Assembly (NCBI GenBank): GCA_020746105.1
Contig: CM036658.1
Coordinates: 13,872,689 to 13,936,688 of the forward strand
DNA: 64,000 nucleotides
From: Trogon surrucura
Lineage: Eukaryota > Chordata > Aves > Trogoniformes > Trogonidae
Direction of reading: 5' to 3'
In this document: in pieces, positions 45,276 through 56,594 of the stretch
Numbering within the stretch: position 1 is the first letter of the stretch
Layout of the letters: the number at the start of each line of letters is the position of its first letter
Notes under the pieces: model-generated
Told to the model about the DNA's origin: nothing
Seen by the model: only the letters and a program-made list of their open reading frames with translations
Databases searched by the model: none
Translations under genes and position numbers: made by a program

Positions 45276-48200
45276 TTGTGGATGGAAGCACACTAGGAGA
45301 CACTAAAAACTGCATTTCATTAAGCAGTTCTATTTGAAAATGGTTTTCAATTGCGTCATATGTTGCCTGCCAGTCAGTCTGGCTGCAGTGCAAGTGCATT
45401 TCAATCTCTTCCTCTTTACATTTTTTGTGGCTCAAAACCAGAGTGAATCATGTCTAGTTTCTCCTTAGTTGCCTCAAGAATCAAGTTCTAAGATGTCTTT
45501 ACTTTTCCTTTATTTTCTTTGTGAGATTGTGGATCCTTTTCAATGAAAGTAGAACTAGTCTATGTGCTTGCTTCAGTTTCTTTGCAGCGTAGATCATATT
45601 TTTCTAAACCTATATATTCAGCAGTCTTAGAAGGTATGTTATAAGCCATATATTCTTCCTGTGGAATTAGCGATTTAGTAAAAGCAGCATTTCTGCTCAG
45701 AACAAAATTAGTACAATAGCTCGATGGTAAGAAAACTTAATCCTGTCAAATTGAGCTTCATGAATAATTCATAAAGTCCAATTTCATGTTTATTTCATTA
45801 TTAAAGATAGAGAGTGTCCATACAGAGTCCATGTTTTTAATAACAGTTTTCTGGTAGTTGTAGAAAAATACAATACTGTTAACTCTGTAATGCATTTTCA
45901 TTTCATTTTTATTTATATTTTGATACTGAATCACAAACTATTTTAAACACCCTTCTTAGAAATTATTTCTTTCTACAATATCTGTTGGCTGTTTATTAAA
46001 ATGTATGAAAAATATTATGAAACCAAGAGGAATAGTAAAAATTTTATAACCTCACATGTGAATCTTTAGAAAAGTAGTGTAATATCAAATCAGGTGATTT
46101 ACAGGCATTTTGGAGTATTCAAAACTCGGAGTTTTAGGTTTTTTAATTGGTGCAGATTACATTAGAGATGACAAGAAATGATGTTACAAATACTAAACAA
46201 TATTGTCTCCTAAACAGATTCAAATCAGAACAACTCAGTCCCACTGGGTACTTGTTTTCCCATGTTCAAACATAAAGATATGTCCTAATCATCAAGTTTA
46301 CGGTATCTAGAATATTACCAAAATAATGTCAAAATTATTTTCACCTAAGTCTTGAGGGTCCCTTTACTTGTTGGTAAACGTGTATTAGAGCACTGTGTAA
46401 AGTTATTGGTAAACCATTTCAGTTAAATCACAGAACCATTTAAGAAGCCAAAACCAATACTAAAACCAACAGTTATAAAATTAACTTAATTAAGCCTGGC
46501 AAAAAGCAGCTTTGAAGGAAACATATGGTAGAAAAAATTCATGTTAAATCAAACAAATTAGTAAGGTAAACATGAAAAAAATGAAACCATAGTAGTCCAC
46601 TCTCCTATTTATTCCCTCTTCTCAGATTTGTTTATTAATTGTGGCACATTTAAATTACACTCCCCTCCTCCAAGAAACTGTTTATTCCTTATTTTCTCAA
46701 TTTATCATATTTATGCAAATCTCTTAGCGATTCTCTTCAGACTCCAGTATTATATAGTACACAGATGCTGTATATCTGCTGTGTTTCAAATTACACAATT
46801 CTATCACAGTTACAGTATGGTTAGTTAGTTGAATGAAGAAACAAAAAAGAGAAGTTTTATTTTTGTAGATAAGTTAGACCTATAGGTTAACATTATTAAA
46901 AACTGGAAGAAAGCTTTTCTTTTAAGCATATCTCATGTCATGTTCATCAATGAACAACCTTTTGCACATTCTGAATAATGAGCCACAAACCCCATGCTAA
47001 AACAGATTAAAACTATGGGCTGAACATAATCATTTGAGAGGCTTCACCTGCTGAGGTAAGTTCATAACCTGCCCAACCTTAGACACATGCTGAAGACATT
47101 CCTGTATGAGAAAGCTTTCAAATGATTAACAACTTAAACTTACCTTTTGATAAGTTGTTCTAAATCCAAACCTGAAACCAGACGACTATTTTCAGCCTTG
47201 TAGAAATACCCGTCTGTACAAATTTTTTCCTTCTGGAAGCAATATAAAACACTGCAGCTTTCAGAGTTGTGAGTTGTAGTAGTCAAATCCAACCTTAGAA
47301 CAAGTGTCTCTCTGTTTATGTTTCCCTATACAGCTCTCAGTTATTACTCACCCGTACATTCACCCCTCTTACTGTATTAGCACAGACACTAATCTTTCTA
47401 TTTTTGTTTTGTCTCTGTCATCACCTCCCTAAGAAAGTTTAGAGTGCTAATCCCCAAAGATACTGCAATACAAAAGTAATTTGGCTTTTCCTGTGGTAAA
47501 CATTGTTCGTCAATTGACAATGCACTATATGCACTCTCATGTATATACTCCACTAGAGTATTAATGACAACATCCATGCCATGCATAGAAACACGATGCA
47601 CTGAGTTTTAACCCTTTTTTTTGACATGTATTTAAATATTCTTGGTTTAATAGTTTCTTTTATTCTTCTTTTTTTTACTGTCTTTCATCTCCCATTTTCG
47701 CATTTTATAGCTCGAAATCTGCTCCTTATTCTCCTCCACTTGATTTCTTAATGGATTCTGTCTTTAGTCTATCCTATCTATGTTTTAGTCTAGGCATAGC
47801 CTGCTTCTTTTTTTTTATCCTTTCCTTGTCTTCCCAATCGGGAAAAAAACTCAACTTCAGAAGCTTCTTGCAGATGTAATGTGACCTTGATAACTCAATG
47901 AGTTAGGGGCAGTTGGCATGTGCCATTATTAGATTCCTTCCGCTTCCCTTCATACTTCTATACCTGGCATTCCCACTCTTCCTCTTTTAATAACAATTTT
48001 TAAATTTTTGTTGCAATGCCACTATATAGTTTTACACCAGTCTGTATTCATGTCACTTACTATAGAACCAACTCCTATAACATTTCAGGTTAGTGAGACT
48101 GTAATCCCCAAAGCAGTAAATGAGAGAAGGAAATGATAAATTTAGGTGATGTTGAGTGTTTCTGGTAAGTGCCAGGCCTTCTGGGCTTTCAGCTCTTCTG

Positions 48201-49630
48201 GTTTACAGATTAAGCTAGTATTGTTGCATCTTGTGTTACTCCACGCAAGCACTCCTGCTAGGGTATTAATTAGCAGAAGCCCAGGTTGATAAACATTATT
48301 AACATTTTAGATTATTTGCAAACATAGATCGCAGTTGACAGCCAAAAGTTGAGGATAAAAATAATAATGGAGGACGTCCTGTAGAGGAAATATAGGAAGG
48401 GTGGCCTTAAGGCAATGTAAACTCTGCAGGTGGGTTACTGTGTTTTGTACTGCCTAATATCTCTGAATTGTTCTCATGATTGATTAACAGGCACAGTTCT
48501 TCAGGGAGGAAGAAGAGCTAGAAGAGTGTAATGTCTACAGGTGAAAAAAGGACAGTTTACTATTCAATTGTAGTTACAGTTCATTATAGATCTGGAGGAT
48601 TTTACACTGTATTTCTGAAGAGCGTGCAGGCTTTTAAAGAGACAGGTGTATCGAAAAATATTGCCATACTTATGTCTTTAAAGTACTTTCTATCTTCTGG
48701 TTAGAACAAGTTGTAGTTTATTTGTTTGGGGGAGGGATGGTGGTTTGTTCTTTTGTGGGAAGGAGGGAGGGGTTGGGAAGGTTCTGAGCTGAAACCACAC
48801 CACATGTGTGGCATGTATAACTTAATTTTTCCACAAAATTAATCTCATACAAACAGGTCATATAAGCATCAATAGAAAGTTGGATGTATGATTGAATAAT
48901 AGTGGTACATTGTTCCTGTTGAAGCTAAATGATGAGTGCACTTCTTTTACTTTTATGTGGGCTTGAGTAGATGCTGAAAATGACAGGGTGGTGTATATCC
49001 TAGAGATGGTATCTTTTTGATTTAAAGAGAGATTGCAAATAGTACTAGACCACCTATTATTGCAGTAGATTGTCTACCATAAGGAAAGAAAACTGCTCTA
49101 CTCTGAAAAAATGATGGAAATGATTCAGAATGTTTTTGAGTTTTGTACGTGGTGTTATTATTCTGAGTAGTAGTATCTAAGTTGTGGTCATGGGAGAGTG
49201 GTCCACAGCTGGTTTTAGAACCATTTTGAAATAAAAATGCAACAACTTAGAAACAAAGCTATGTGATCATCTCTAAAGTGAGGCAGGAAATTATTTTGTG
49301 GAATTTATTCCTTGAAGTTGATGAAAAATAATTCAAAGGAAAAAATGGTCACAGTCTTTGTCATTGTGTTTTGACCAGCCAGCAGTCTAAAAGTCCTAAG
49401 TGACCTAAAATAACTGAGTAGAGTAAGTACTTTGGATTTTCACTAGTAAGAAAGATATTTTTCCATGTCAAAAAAACATTGATTTAAAAATATAATTTAA
49501 AACCAACTATTTAATGTCCTATGTCCAGGTATAGATATTTCAATAGAGATTTCGGTTTAGTTATAGAGATACAGGAAGTACAGGCCTCTAAGTTTTCACT
49601 AACTTGAAAAAAATAAAAATAAAAAAAATA
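45276..49630. other. Unique AT-rich sequence
   Basis: No gene or interspersed repeat was recognised. A G-rich motif lies at 48757-48777, and an A-rich run (about 49605-49630) precedes the next CR1. Confidence 0.55.
48757..48777 (+). other. Potential G-quadruplex motif
   Basis: Four G-runs of three or more with loops of 5, 1 and 2 bases (GGGAAGGAGGGAGGGG then TTGGG). It fits the standard G3+N1-7 pattern inside otherwise AT-rich DNA. Confidence 0.6.
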
Positions 49631-50010
49631 AATCATAGAATCAGAGAATTGCATGGGTTGGAAAGGAGTTTTGAGGATCATTTAGTTAAACCCCCCTACC
49701 TTGGCCAAAGACATCTTTCACTAGATCAGGTTGCTCAAAGTCTCACTGAACCTGACCTTGAACTCTTCCAATGATGGGGTGCCACCACTCCTCTGGGCAA
49801 CCTATGCCATTATTGTAAAACATCTTTCCTTAAGTCACACCTAAACCTACCTATTTTCAGTTTAAAACTGTTGCTCATTGTCCTGTCACTTCAGACTCTA
49901 TAAGTAAGATGATCTTTCTCCATCTTACTTATATGCCCTATTTATACTCAGAAATGTCACAATATCTCACCAGAGTCTTTGCTTCTCCAGTCTGAGAAAT
50001 CTAAACCCTT
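49631..50010 (-). mobile_element. CR1 3' end, diverged
   Basis: AATCATAGAATCAGAGAATT tail, GGTTGGAAAGGAGTTTTGAG, CACTAGATCAGGTTGCTCAA and TTGCTTCTCCAGTCTGAGAA mark a reverse-complement CR1 that is 5' truncated near 50010. Confidence 0.85.
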
Positions 50011-52569
50011 TGTGTGACTGGGTTGTATAGATTAGGGGTTCTTTCAAATGTTTTTCCCTGTTGCTGTTGCCTTGGTTCCATTTTGTGTTGGCACTACTGT
50101 TTAGGAATAAAATACCTTAAAAGTTCTTTCTGAAGTGCACTTTCCTTTCTCTAAGTGTTGCCACCAGTATAAATGTTCTTGTAACAGGAGACTGATGCTA
50201 TGTTATAAACACACGAGCTTTGTAGTTTTAGCAAATGCATAGAATTCTTAAGTATTTTAGGTTTCTGTTTGACTTTTATTACTCAAGTTTTGCAGCAAAT
50301 AGGAGTTGAAAATGTAAAATTCTTACTAATAATAAAATTCAAGTCTACCATGTGAACATATGCTTGTGGATATTTTCACGACAGCTTTTCACCCCTTCTG
50401 CTTTTTTATATAAGTATTATTTGGCCACTTTATCTTATTGAAAAAGCAGCTAACTTAACCCTCATATTCCTTCAATATGCCAACAGGTATTTTTCCAATA
50501 GCATGTTTTCACACAGAGGTGTTTGTTTTTTTATCACCAACTAGCATTTTCTTTTTTATGGAAGTAATATCTACCTGAAGGATGAACCTACATAATTCTT
50601 CATTGGTTTTGTTTCCTCTTGATTGCTTCCTGGTGGTTCTAATTGTCCATGCTATAGTTTACCTTATTTCTCAACTCTACTTTTGTCAGTTTCTTCTATA
50701 CTAATTATTTTTTTATATTAATTCTTCTATATTAATATCTCTATATTAATTATTTTATCTATAAAAGGAAGCCAGATCAATTCCTGAAACGTGTCGCATA
50801 ACATCCAATCGATTTCTCTAGATCTACCGTATCACCCAACCACACAGCTTGGAACTAAAACTTACCAGGGTCTTGTATATTTCAGTATCTTTTCTTCATT
50901 TGGAAAGTATTAGTTTCTTTAGTGACATCCTGCATAATGTAAATATTAGCCTACTAACATTTTGAACTACACGGTAACAAAGTATCTGCATAATTTAGGA
51001 AGTTTGTTGCGGAGATGTAGTAATATGTACAAAGAATATTCAAGTAATTTTTTGTTGGTGGTGTTGTTTGTTTTGTTTAGTTTTTCATTTAGTGTTTATT
51101 TCTGTTTGTTTTTTTTTTGTAACATTATCTTCCATCACACACTTCTGACCCATGTTTATTTAGACTATAATTTACCTGATGTAAGAACTTACCTCTTGTG
51201 CAGTACAGTCTTTGGTTATAACACCCTATGACTACTATAATTCAATTGTTAGCAATAAGCAAAACGACTGTAAAACTGTGCATGAAATAAATACTGGTGT
51301 TTAATCCAGCATAAGAAGACATTGCTATTTGTGTTGTTACACACAAAATCAATCAAAAGTATTTAGTATTTAAAAGAACAATCTCCACACAGGAAGGCTT
51401 TAGTCACATAATTTCCATTGACTTTTTCCACTGTTAAAGCTGACAAGAGGATGGAGAACTTCACTGATCGACAGTAACTGGTTGAATGCTGGCACCCGTA
51501 CTTGTTAAGTAGGTCTGTTCAGGTCTGAATTTCCAGTATTCTGAGACAGTTCTGTATGGTTCATCTCACATTGTATATTTTAAAACCAAAATTATGGATT
51601 GTGCCTTAGATATTTTAGTAGACTGTGTTTGCAGAACTGTTTATTTTCTCTGACACATTTTTGGAGGAGGACAGGGTAGAAAAGGTTGTGAGTCATACTG
51701 CAGAAAAGCTAGTTATAAAGACTAAGAAAGTGTTCTCAGTAGGCAATTGTGCTTTGTGTACATTCTAACTCTACCTAAGTTATGTACTGAATAGAAAATG
51801 AAAGAGAAATATCTTCCATATTTTTGCTGACTTGGCATGCACTATGCAATGCTGACACTCCAGAATGAGCTCCCAAGTGCCTCATAACCTAATAAAGAAG
51901 ATTTCAAGTGAAAACGAAGTTCTACCCATAATCCTTCCTTCAAACAAATGTAACTCATGAAACACATTCACATGCACTACTGTCGGACAAGATTTGCCTG
52001 TAGTTCCAGCTCAGCCAAGATACACTGTGTAATACATCAATAATTCTTTCTTTAATCATAGACCTTCATCTAAGATAAAAGTCTTGGCATTTGAGATCCT
52101 CAGCTGGATCACTGATCACAAAACTGTCAATTTGACAGTTGTTACTCATGCATTGGTTGCAGTCAATTTCTGAATATGCTTTCCTTCTATGCTTGACCTA
52201 CATACCCCTTTCCCCTTAATAAAAAAGAGGCACGACTTCTTTTATACTGCACTTTCTAATTTCCCATTTGGAAGCTTAGGTTATATGAAAAAGGCAGCCT
52301 TTGATAAATTGTTCAATTCTGTGTTCTTTTCCCACATGACCTTTAATCACTTCTTGACTCTTCTTTTCTCTGAATTAGAGCCCTCTTAGAAAAGGGGTCC
52401 AGGATATTGTTACCAGGGGCTGCACCATCACTTTTGAGCCCTTATTGATTTCTCTTCTCTGGAAAAAAAGAAAAAAAAAAAAGAAGAAGAGATATTAAAC
52501 CCCCATAAATCTTTTGACATCCTTAAATATATGTCAGAGGGGAGAATTTATAGAACTGAAGTGACAATG
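50011..52569. other. Unique AT-rich sequence
   Basis: No gene or repeat family was recognised. AT-rich imperfect TATATTAAT iterations occur at about 50695-50765. An A-rich run (52460-52487) precedes the CR1. Confidence 0.55.
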
Positions 52570-53853
52570 ACAACTTGTCATCACATTTGAAAAGTCACAG
52601 CAGTGTGATGAAGTTCCCAGTGACTGGAAAAGGGGAAACATAATGCCCATTTTTAAAAAAAGGAGAAAAGGAAGACCCAGGGAACAACAGTCAGTTTCAC
52701 CTCAGTCCCTGGCAAGATAGTGAAGTAGATGCTCCTGAAGGTTCTGCTAAGGCACATGGAAAATGAGGAGGTGGTTGATGGCAACCAACGTGGCTTTACC
52801 GAGGGAAAATCCTGCCTGATAAATCTAGTTGCCTTTATGATGGGGATACAGGTGGATAAGGGAAGAACAACTGATGTAATCTTCCTGGACTGCTGCAATG
52901 TGTTCAGCACTGTCCCACACAACATCTTATTCTCTAAACTACAAAGGCATAGATTCAATGGATAGACCTCTTGGTGGATAAAGAATTGGCTAGAAGGTTG
53001 CTCTAAAAGAGTTGCGGTCAGCGGCTCACTTACCAAACAGTCACCAGTGATGAGTGGCATTCCTCAGGGGCTGATACTGGGACGACTCCAATTTAACATC
53101 TTTGTTGGCAACATGGACAGAGGGATTAATTGTACTCTTAGCAAGTTTGCGAATGACACCAAGCTGAACCATGCAATAGATATGCTGGAGGGAAGGAACA
53201 TCATCCAGAGGGACCTAGACAGGCTTGGGAGGTAGGCCTATGTCAACTTCATGAAGTTCAACAAGACCAAGTGTAAGATCCTGCACCTGGGCTGGGGCAA
53301 TCTCGAGCACAAATACAGGCTGGGCAACAAGCGCATTGAGAGCAGCCCTGCAGAGAAGGACCTGTGGGTGCTCATAAGTCAGGAGCTCAACACGAGTCAG
53401 CAATGTGTGCTTGCAGCCCTAAAAGCCAACCGTGTCCTAGGCTGCACCAAAAGAAGTATGGTCAGCAAGTCAGTGTTAGTGATTCTGTCCCTCTACTCTG
53501 CTCTTGTGAGACCCCATCTGCAGTACTGCATCCAACTCTAGAACTCTCAGTACAAGAAGGACATGAATCTATTGAGGTGGGTCCAAAGAAAGGCCACAAA
53601 AATAACCAGAGGGCTGGAGCATCTCTACTATGAGAGTAGGCTGAGAGAGTTGAGGTTGTTCAGCCTGGAGAAGAGACGGTTTTTGGTAGACCTTACAGCA
53701 GCCTTCCAGTACCTGGAGGGGCCTACAGAAAAGCAAGGGAGGGACTACTTACAAAGGTGTGTAGTGATAGGAGAAGGAGTAACGATTTCAGAGTGTGGTA
53801 CAATTAAACCAGACATTAGGAAGTTCTTTACTATGAGAGTGGTGAGGCAAGGG
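52570..53853 (+). mobile_element. CR1 LINE with RT domain, 3' end lost to an LTR
   Basis: It begins in the RT region and shows FTEGKSCLINLVAF, VIFLDCCNVFSTVPHNI (motif A), SGIPQGLILG and, as motif C, FANDTKLN at 53146-53169 in place of the usual F/Y-A-D-D. The C-terminal part includes QYCIQL and RLRELRLFSLEKRRF. Homology stops near 53853 (GGTGAGGCAAGGGAACC), before the 3' UTR, where an LTR starts. The missing 3' end is not found beyond the LTR. Confidence 0.88.
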
Positions 53854-55222
53854 AACCGTTTTTTTGGCAGGGTTTTTGGTAATGGTGGGGCTATCAGGGT
53901 GACTTCTTGTGATAAACTTCCAGAGATTTCTTGAGACTGAGTAAACCAGCTGTGTAGAGGAATTTCTTGTGGAGCAGAGGTGCGGTATCCTTTCAAAGGT
54001 TTTGGACAACCTAGCTTAGGCCTAAACAAAGGCTCTGTCCTTGGAGCTGCCTTGGGGCACGGAGAGGAGGAGGTGCAGCTGTTTTGTGAACAGCCTTACC
54101 AGCGGGAGAGAGGGGGAGTGAGAGTTGCCTACATAGTTGAATGGCACTACCCAATAAAACACTGGCTTGTGTAAACCTGTAACTGACCAACTCTGTTAAG
54201 GAGCAGGAGTGTGGACACTGCTTAACTGTATATATTGAGCTGTTCGGAACAATGAAGTTGAGGACGATTTGTAGCCATATCGGTGGGATGGTCGTTAATT
54301 GGTAGGCTCTCCGAAGGGACCCTTCTTCACAGCTGGACCTAACCCTGGCCAAGGCCAGGCCAGTCAGCACCTCTGTGAATCAATATATTCAGGAGATGAA
54401 GTCTGATTAGGGACTGACCCTTTTTTTTTCCCCTTGTCCTTTGTGTTGATGGGTCTGATTATCTTTCGGAGAGGAGGGGAAGATGAGAGAAGAGTAAACA
54501 TGTGGTCGATGAGGAAAGGAGCTGTAGAAGGGCATCAGAGCAGAGTGTCTGTGGAGACCTGTGGTGACTGATGCAGCAGGCTGAGGATCTGCCGTCTGAG
54601 GAGACCACCAGTGGCAAGAACATCAGAGATGCAGCCTCTGGACGACCCCAGGCCAGAACAGAAAGAAACCAAAGGAGCAGATCTGAAGCTAACTGTGACT
54701 CTGAGGAGTACCCTCACTGGAGCAGGGGATGCTGCAGACCTCAGGTGGGTCCCATGTTGGTGGGATGGACTCACGTGGAGGACGAGGACTGTCTCCCCTG
54801 AGAGGGGTGACAGGGGAAGGCTGCAAGGAGGGCTCTGAAAGAGGAAGATGCACAAAGTGGACTCCCCACCCCTTGCACCCCTGTGCTGCTGGTGGGGAGG
54901 AGTTAGCTGGGAAGGAGGGAGGGGTGGAGGGGAGACTAGTTGAGATCGGTTTGCATTTGTTTTTTCTCTCTATCCTACTCTGATCTAGTTGATTTGGTTA
55001 AACTCGTGGTCATAAATCAAATTTACGTTTGTTTTCATCGCAAGTCTACTCTGTTCTTTGCCCATGACCATAAGTGGCAAGTGAGACCTTCCCTGTCCCA
55101 ATCTCATTCCTTGAGCCTTTTTGTTGAATTTTCTATGTCCCCATATCTAAGGGGAGGGGGGGAGGATGAGTGAGTGGCTGTGTATTTCTTGTTCCTGGTG
55201 GGGTGGGCTCAAACTACTACAA
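53854..55222 (+). mobile_element. ERVL-type LTR, interrupted by another LTR
   Basis: After removal of the nested 379-bp LTR this is about a 1-kb LTR. U3 begins near TTTTTGGCAGGGTTTTTGGT. CCAAGGCCAGGCCAGTCAGC and a TATATT box (about 54383) follow. A long GC-rich middle has repeated 'deca'-like phrases (GGACTCACGTGGAGGACGAG). The 3' end has CCTACTCTGATCTAGTTGAT, TTTGCCCATGACCATAAGTG and a closing CTACTACA. It is related to the minus-strand LTR at 22385-22686. No internal ERV genes flank it. Its 5' edge and target duplication are unclear because it abuts a truncated CR1. Confidence 0.75.
53953..54331 (+). mobile_element. Nested 379-bp solo LTR with GCTG target duplication
   Basis: The block starts TGTAGAGG and ends TTCTTCACA (TG...CA). 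GCTG precedes it directly (53949-53952) and follows it (54332-54335). A 4-bp duplication is the hallmark of gammaretrovirus-like (ERV1) integration. Inside are a CCAATAAAA element (54151) and TATATATT at 54229-54236. Removing it rejoins the outer LTR at the AGCTGGACC phrase. A chance 4-bp match is possible, but the position inside a recognisable LTR supports the call. Confidence 0.65.
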
Positions 55223-55596
55223 TCATCGAACATTTTCCCTTCACCAGTTTCTCAACTAAGATTAAGCAATTTATGGGGACCAATAAAGTTGCAGAATGTT
55301 CCACAAAGCATGGTGATAAAATAACTCAGCACTTTCTCTTAAATTGCCTTAAAAACACTAAAGCCTGGGATTTCTCTGTTGCTGAACACTCACATTTCAT
55401 TGTCACAAAAGCTGGAAGAAAGGCTGAATCATCATAGTCTTATTCTAGTTTAATACTTGTACAATTTTGCTGGGTTAGAATTGTTTTGGCATTGAGATAA
55501 GACCGAGAAAATAAAGAGATCTTTAAATACTTACTAGATGAAAATCTACACATCAAACTTCTTCCCCCTTCTCCTGGTGAATAGGTAACTTATGAA
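55223..55596. other. Unique AT-rich spacer
   Basis: No gene or repeat was recognised. An open frame (55174-55437) spans the LTR end and this spacer and looks like chance. Confidence 0.55.
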
Positions 55597-56375
55597 GTTA
55601 GAACCATAAATTAATTTAGATTGATTAGTCTAGTCTAATTCCACTGCAATGAGCAGGGACATCTTCAACAAGATCAGACTACTCAGAGCTCTGTCCAATG
55701 TGACCTTGAATGTTTTCAGGGATGGGGCATCTACCATCTCTCTGGGCAACTTCTTCCAGTGTTTCACCACCCTCATGGTGAAGAACTTCTTCCTTGTACC
55801 TAGCATAAGTCTACCTCTTCTAGTTTAAAACCATTACTTCTTGTCCTATCACAACAGGCTCTTCTAAAAGTCTACCCTCATCCTTCTTACAAGCCTCCTT
55901 CAGGTACTGGAAGGCTGCTATAAGATCTCTTCAGAGCTTTCTCTTCTCTAGGCTGAACAACCCCAACTCTCTCAGCCTGTCCTCACAGGAGAGATGTTCT
56001 AAATCTCTGATCATTTTTGTGGTGTTTCTCTGGACCCACCACAACAAGACCATGTTTTTCATGTACTCAGGGCTTCAAAGCTGAGCACCATATCCCATTT
56101 GGGGTTTCATTAGAGCAGAGTAGATGGACAGAATCATCTTCCTTACCTTCTCCCTGTGCTTCTTTTGATGCAGTCCGGGATACGATTGGCTTTCTTGACT
56201 GCAAGCACACACAGCTGACTCACGTTCAGTTTTTCACCTACCAGTACTCACAACTCCTCTGTGGGGCTCCTCTCAATCCCCTCACCCACCAGCCTGTATT
56301 GATGTCAGAGGTTGCCCCAGTCCACGTGCAGGACCACTTCCAGAGCTTGCCCAAGTTCCTCTGAGAACTCATTCT
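55597..56375 (-). mobile_element. CR1 LINE, ORF2 C-terminus and 3' end
   Basis: Reverse-complement CR1: AATGAGCAGGGACATCTTCA, GGGCAACTTCTTCCAGTGTT, GGCTGAACAACCCCAACTCT and TTCTTTTGATGCAGTCCGGG. It reaches the segment just after the RT core before 5' truncation near 56375. The octamer tail is mostly gone. Confidence 0.88.
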
Positions 56376-56405
56376 CTCAGGTCTACAATGAAGTACTTGA
56401 TTAGA

Positions 56406-56594
56406 GGGCTGGTTTAGCTCAGTGGGTTGAGCGTGGTGCTTGAAACATCAAAGGTCGCAGGTTTGATTCCCGTTCGGTTCTCATGTGTTGCCTGAGCTAG
56501 TCGAGAGGTGGCGTCCCTGCCCACAACAGGGAAGCTGGATTAAATGATCACTAAGGACCCTTCCAGCCTAGGCCATTCTATGGTTCTATGATTA
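56406..56594 (+). mobile_element. tRNA-Ile-derived SINE, second copy
   Basis: This is better preserved than the copy at 3326. GGCTGGTTTAGCTCAGTGGG carries an intact A-box (TAGCTCAGTGGG), and GGTTTGATTCC at 56460-56470 is one base from the B-box consensus. The tRNA-unrelated body has GTGTTGCCTGAGCTAGTCGA and GTCCCTGCCCACAACAGGGA. The CR1-like end CACTAAGGACCCTTCCAGCC leads into the tail TTCTATGGTTCTATGATT. It lies 30 bases beyond a minus-strand CR1. Confidence 0.9.

Noticed and set aside
54535..54983. Overlapping 75-106 codon frames on both strands
   Set aside because: They come from the GC-rich middle of an LTR, where stop codons are rare; no protein family was recognised.
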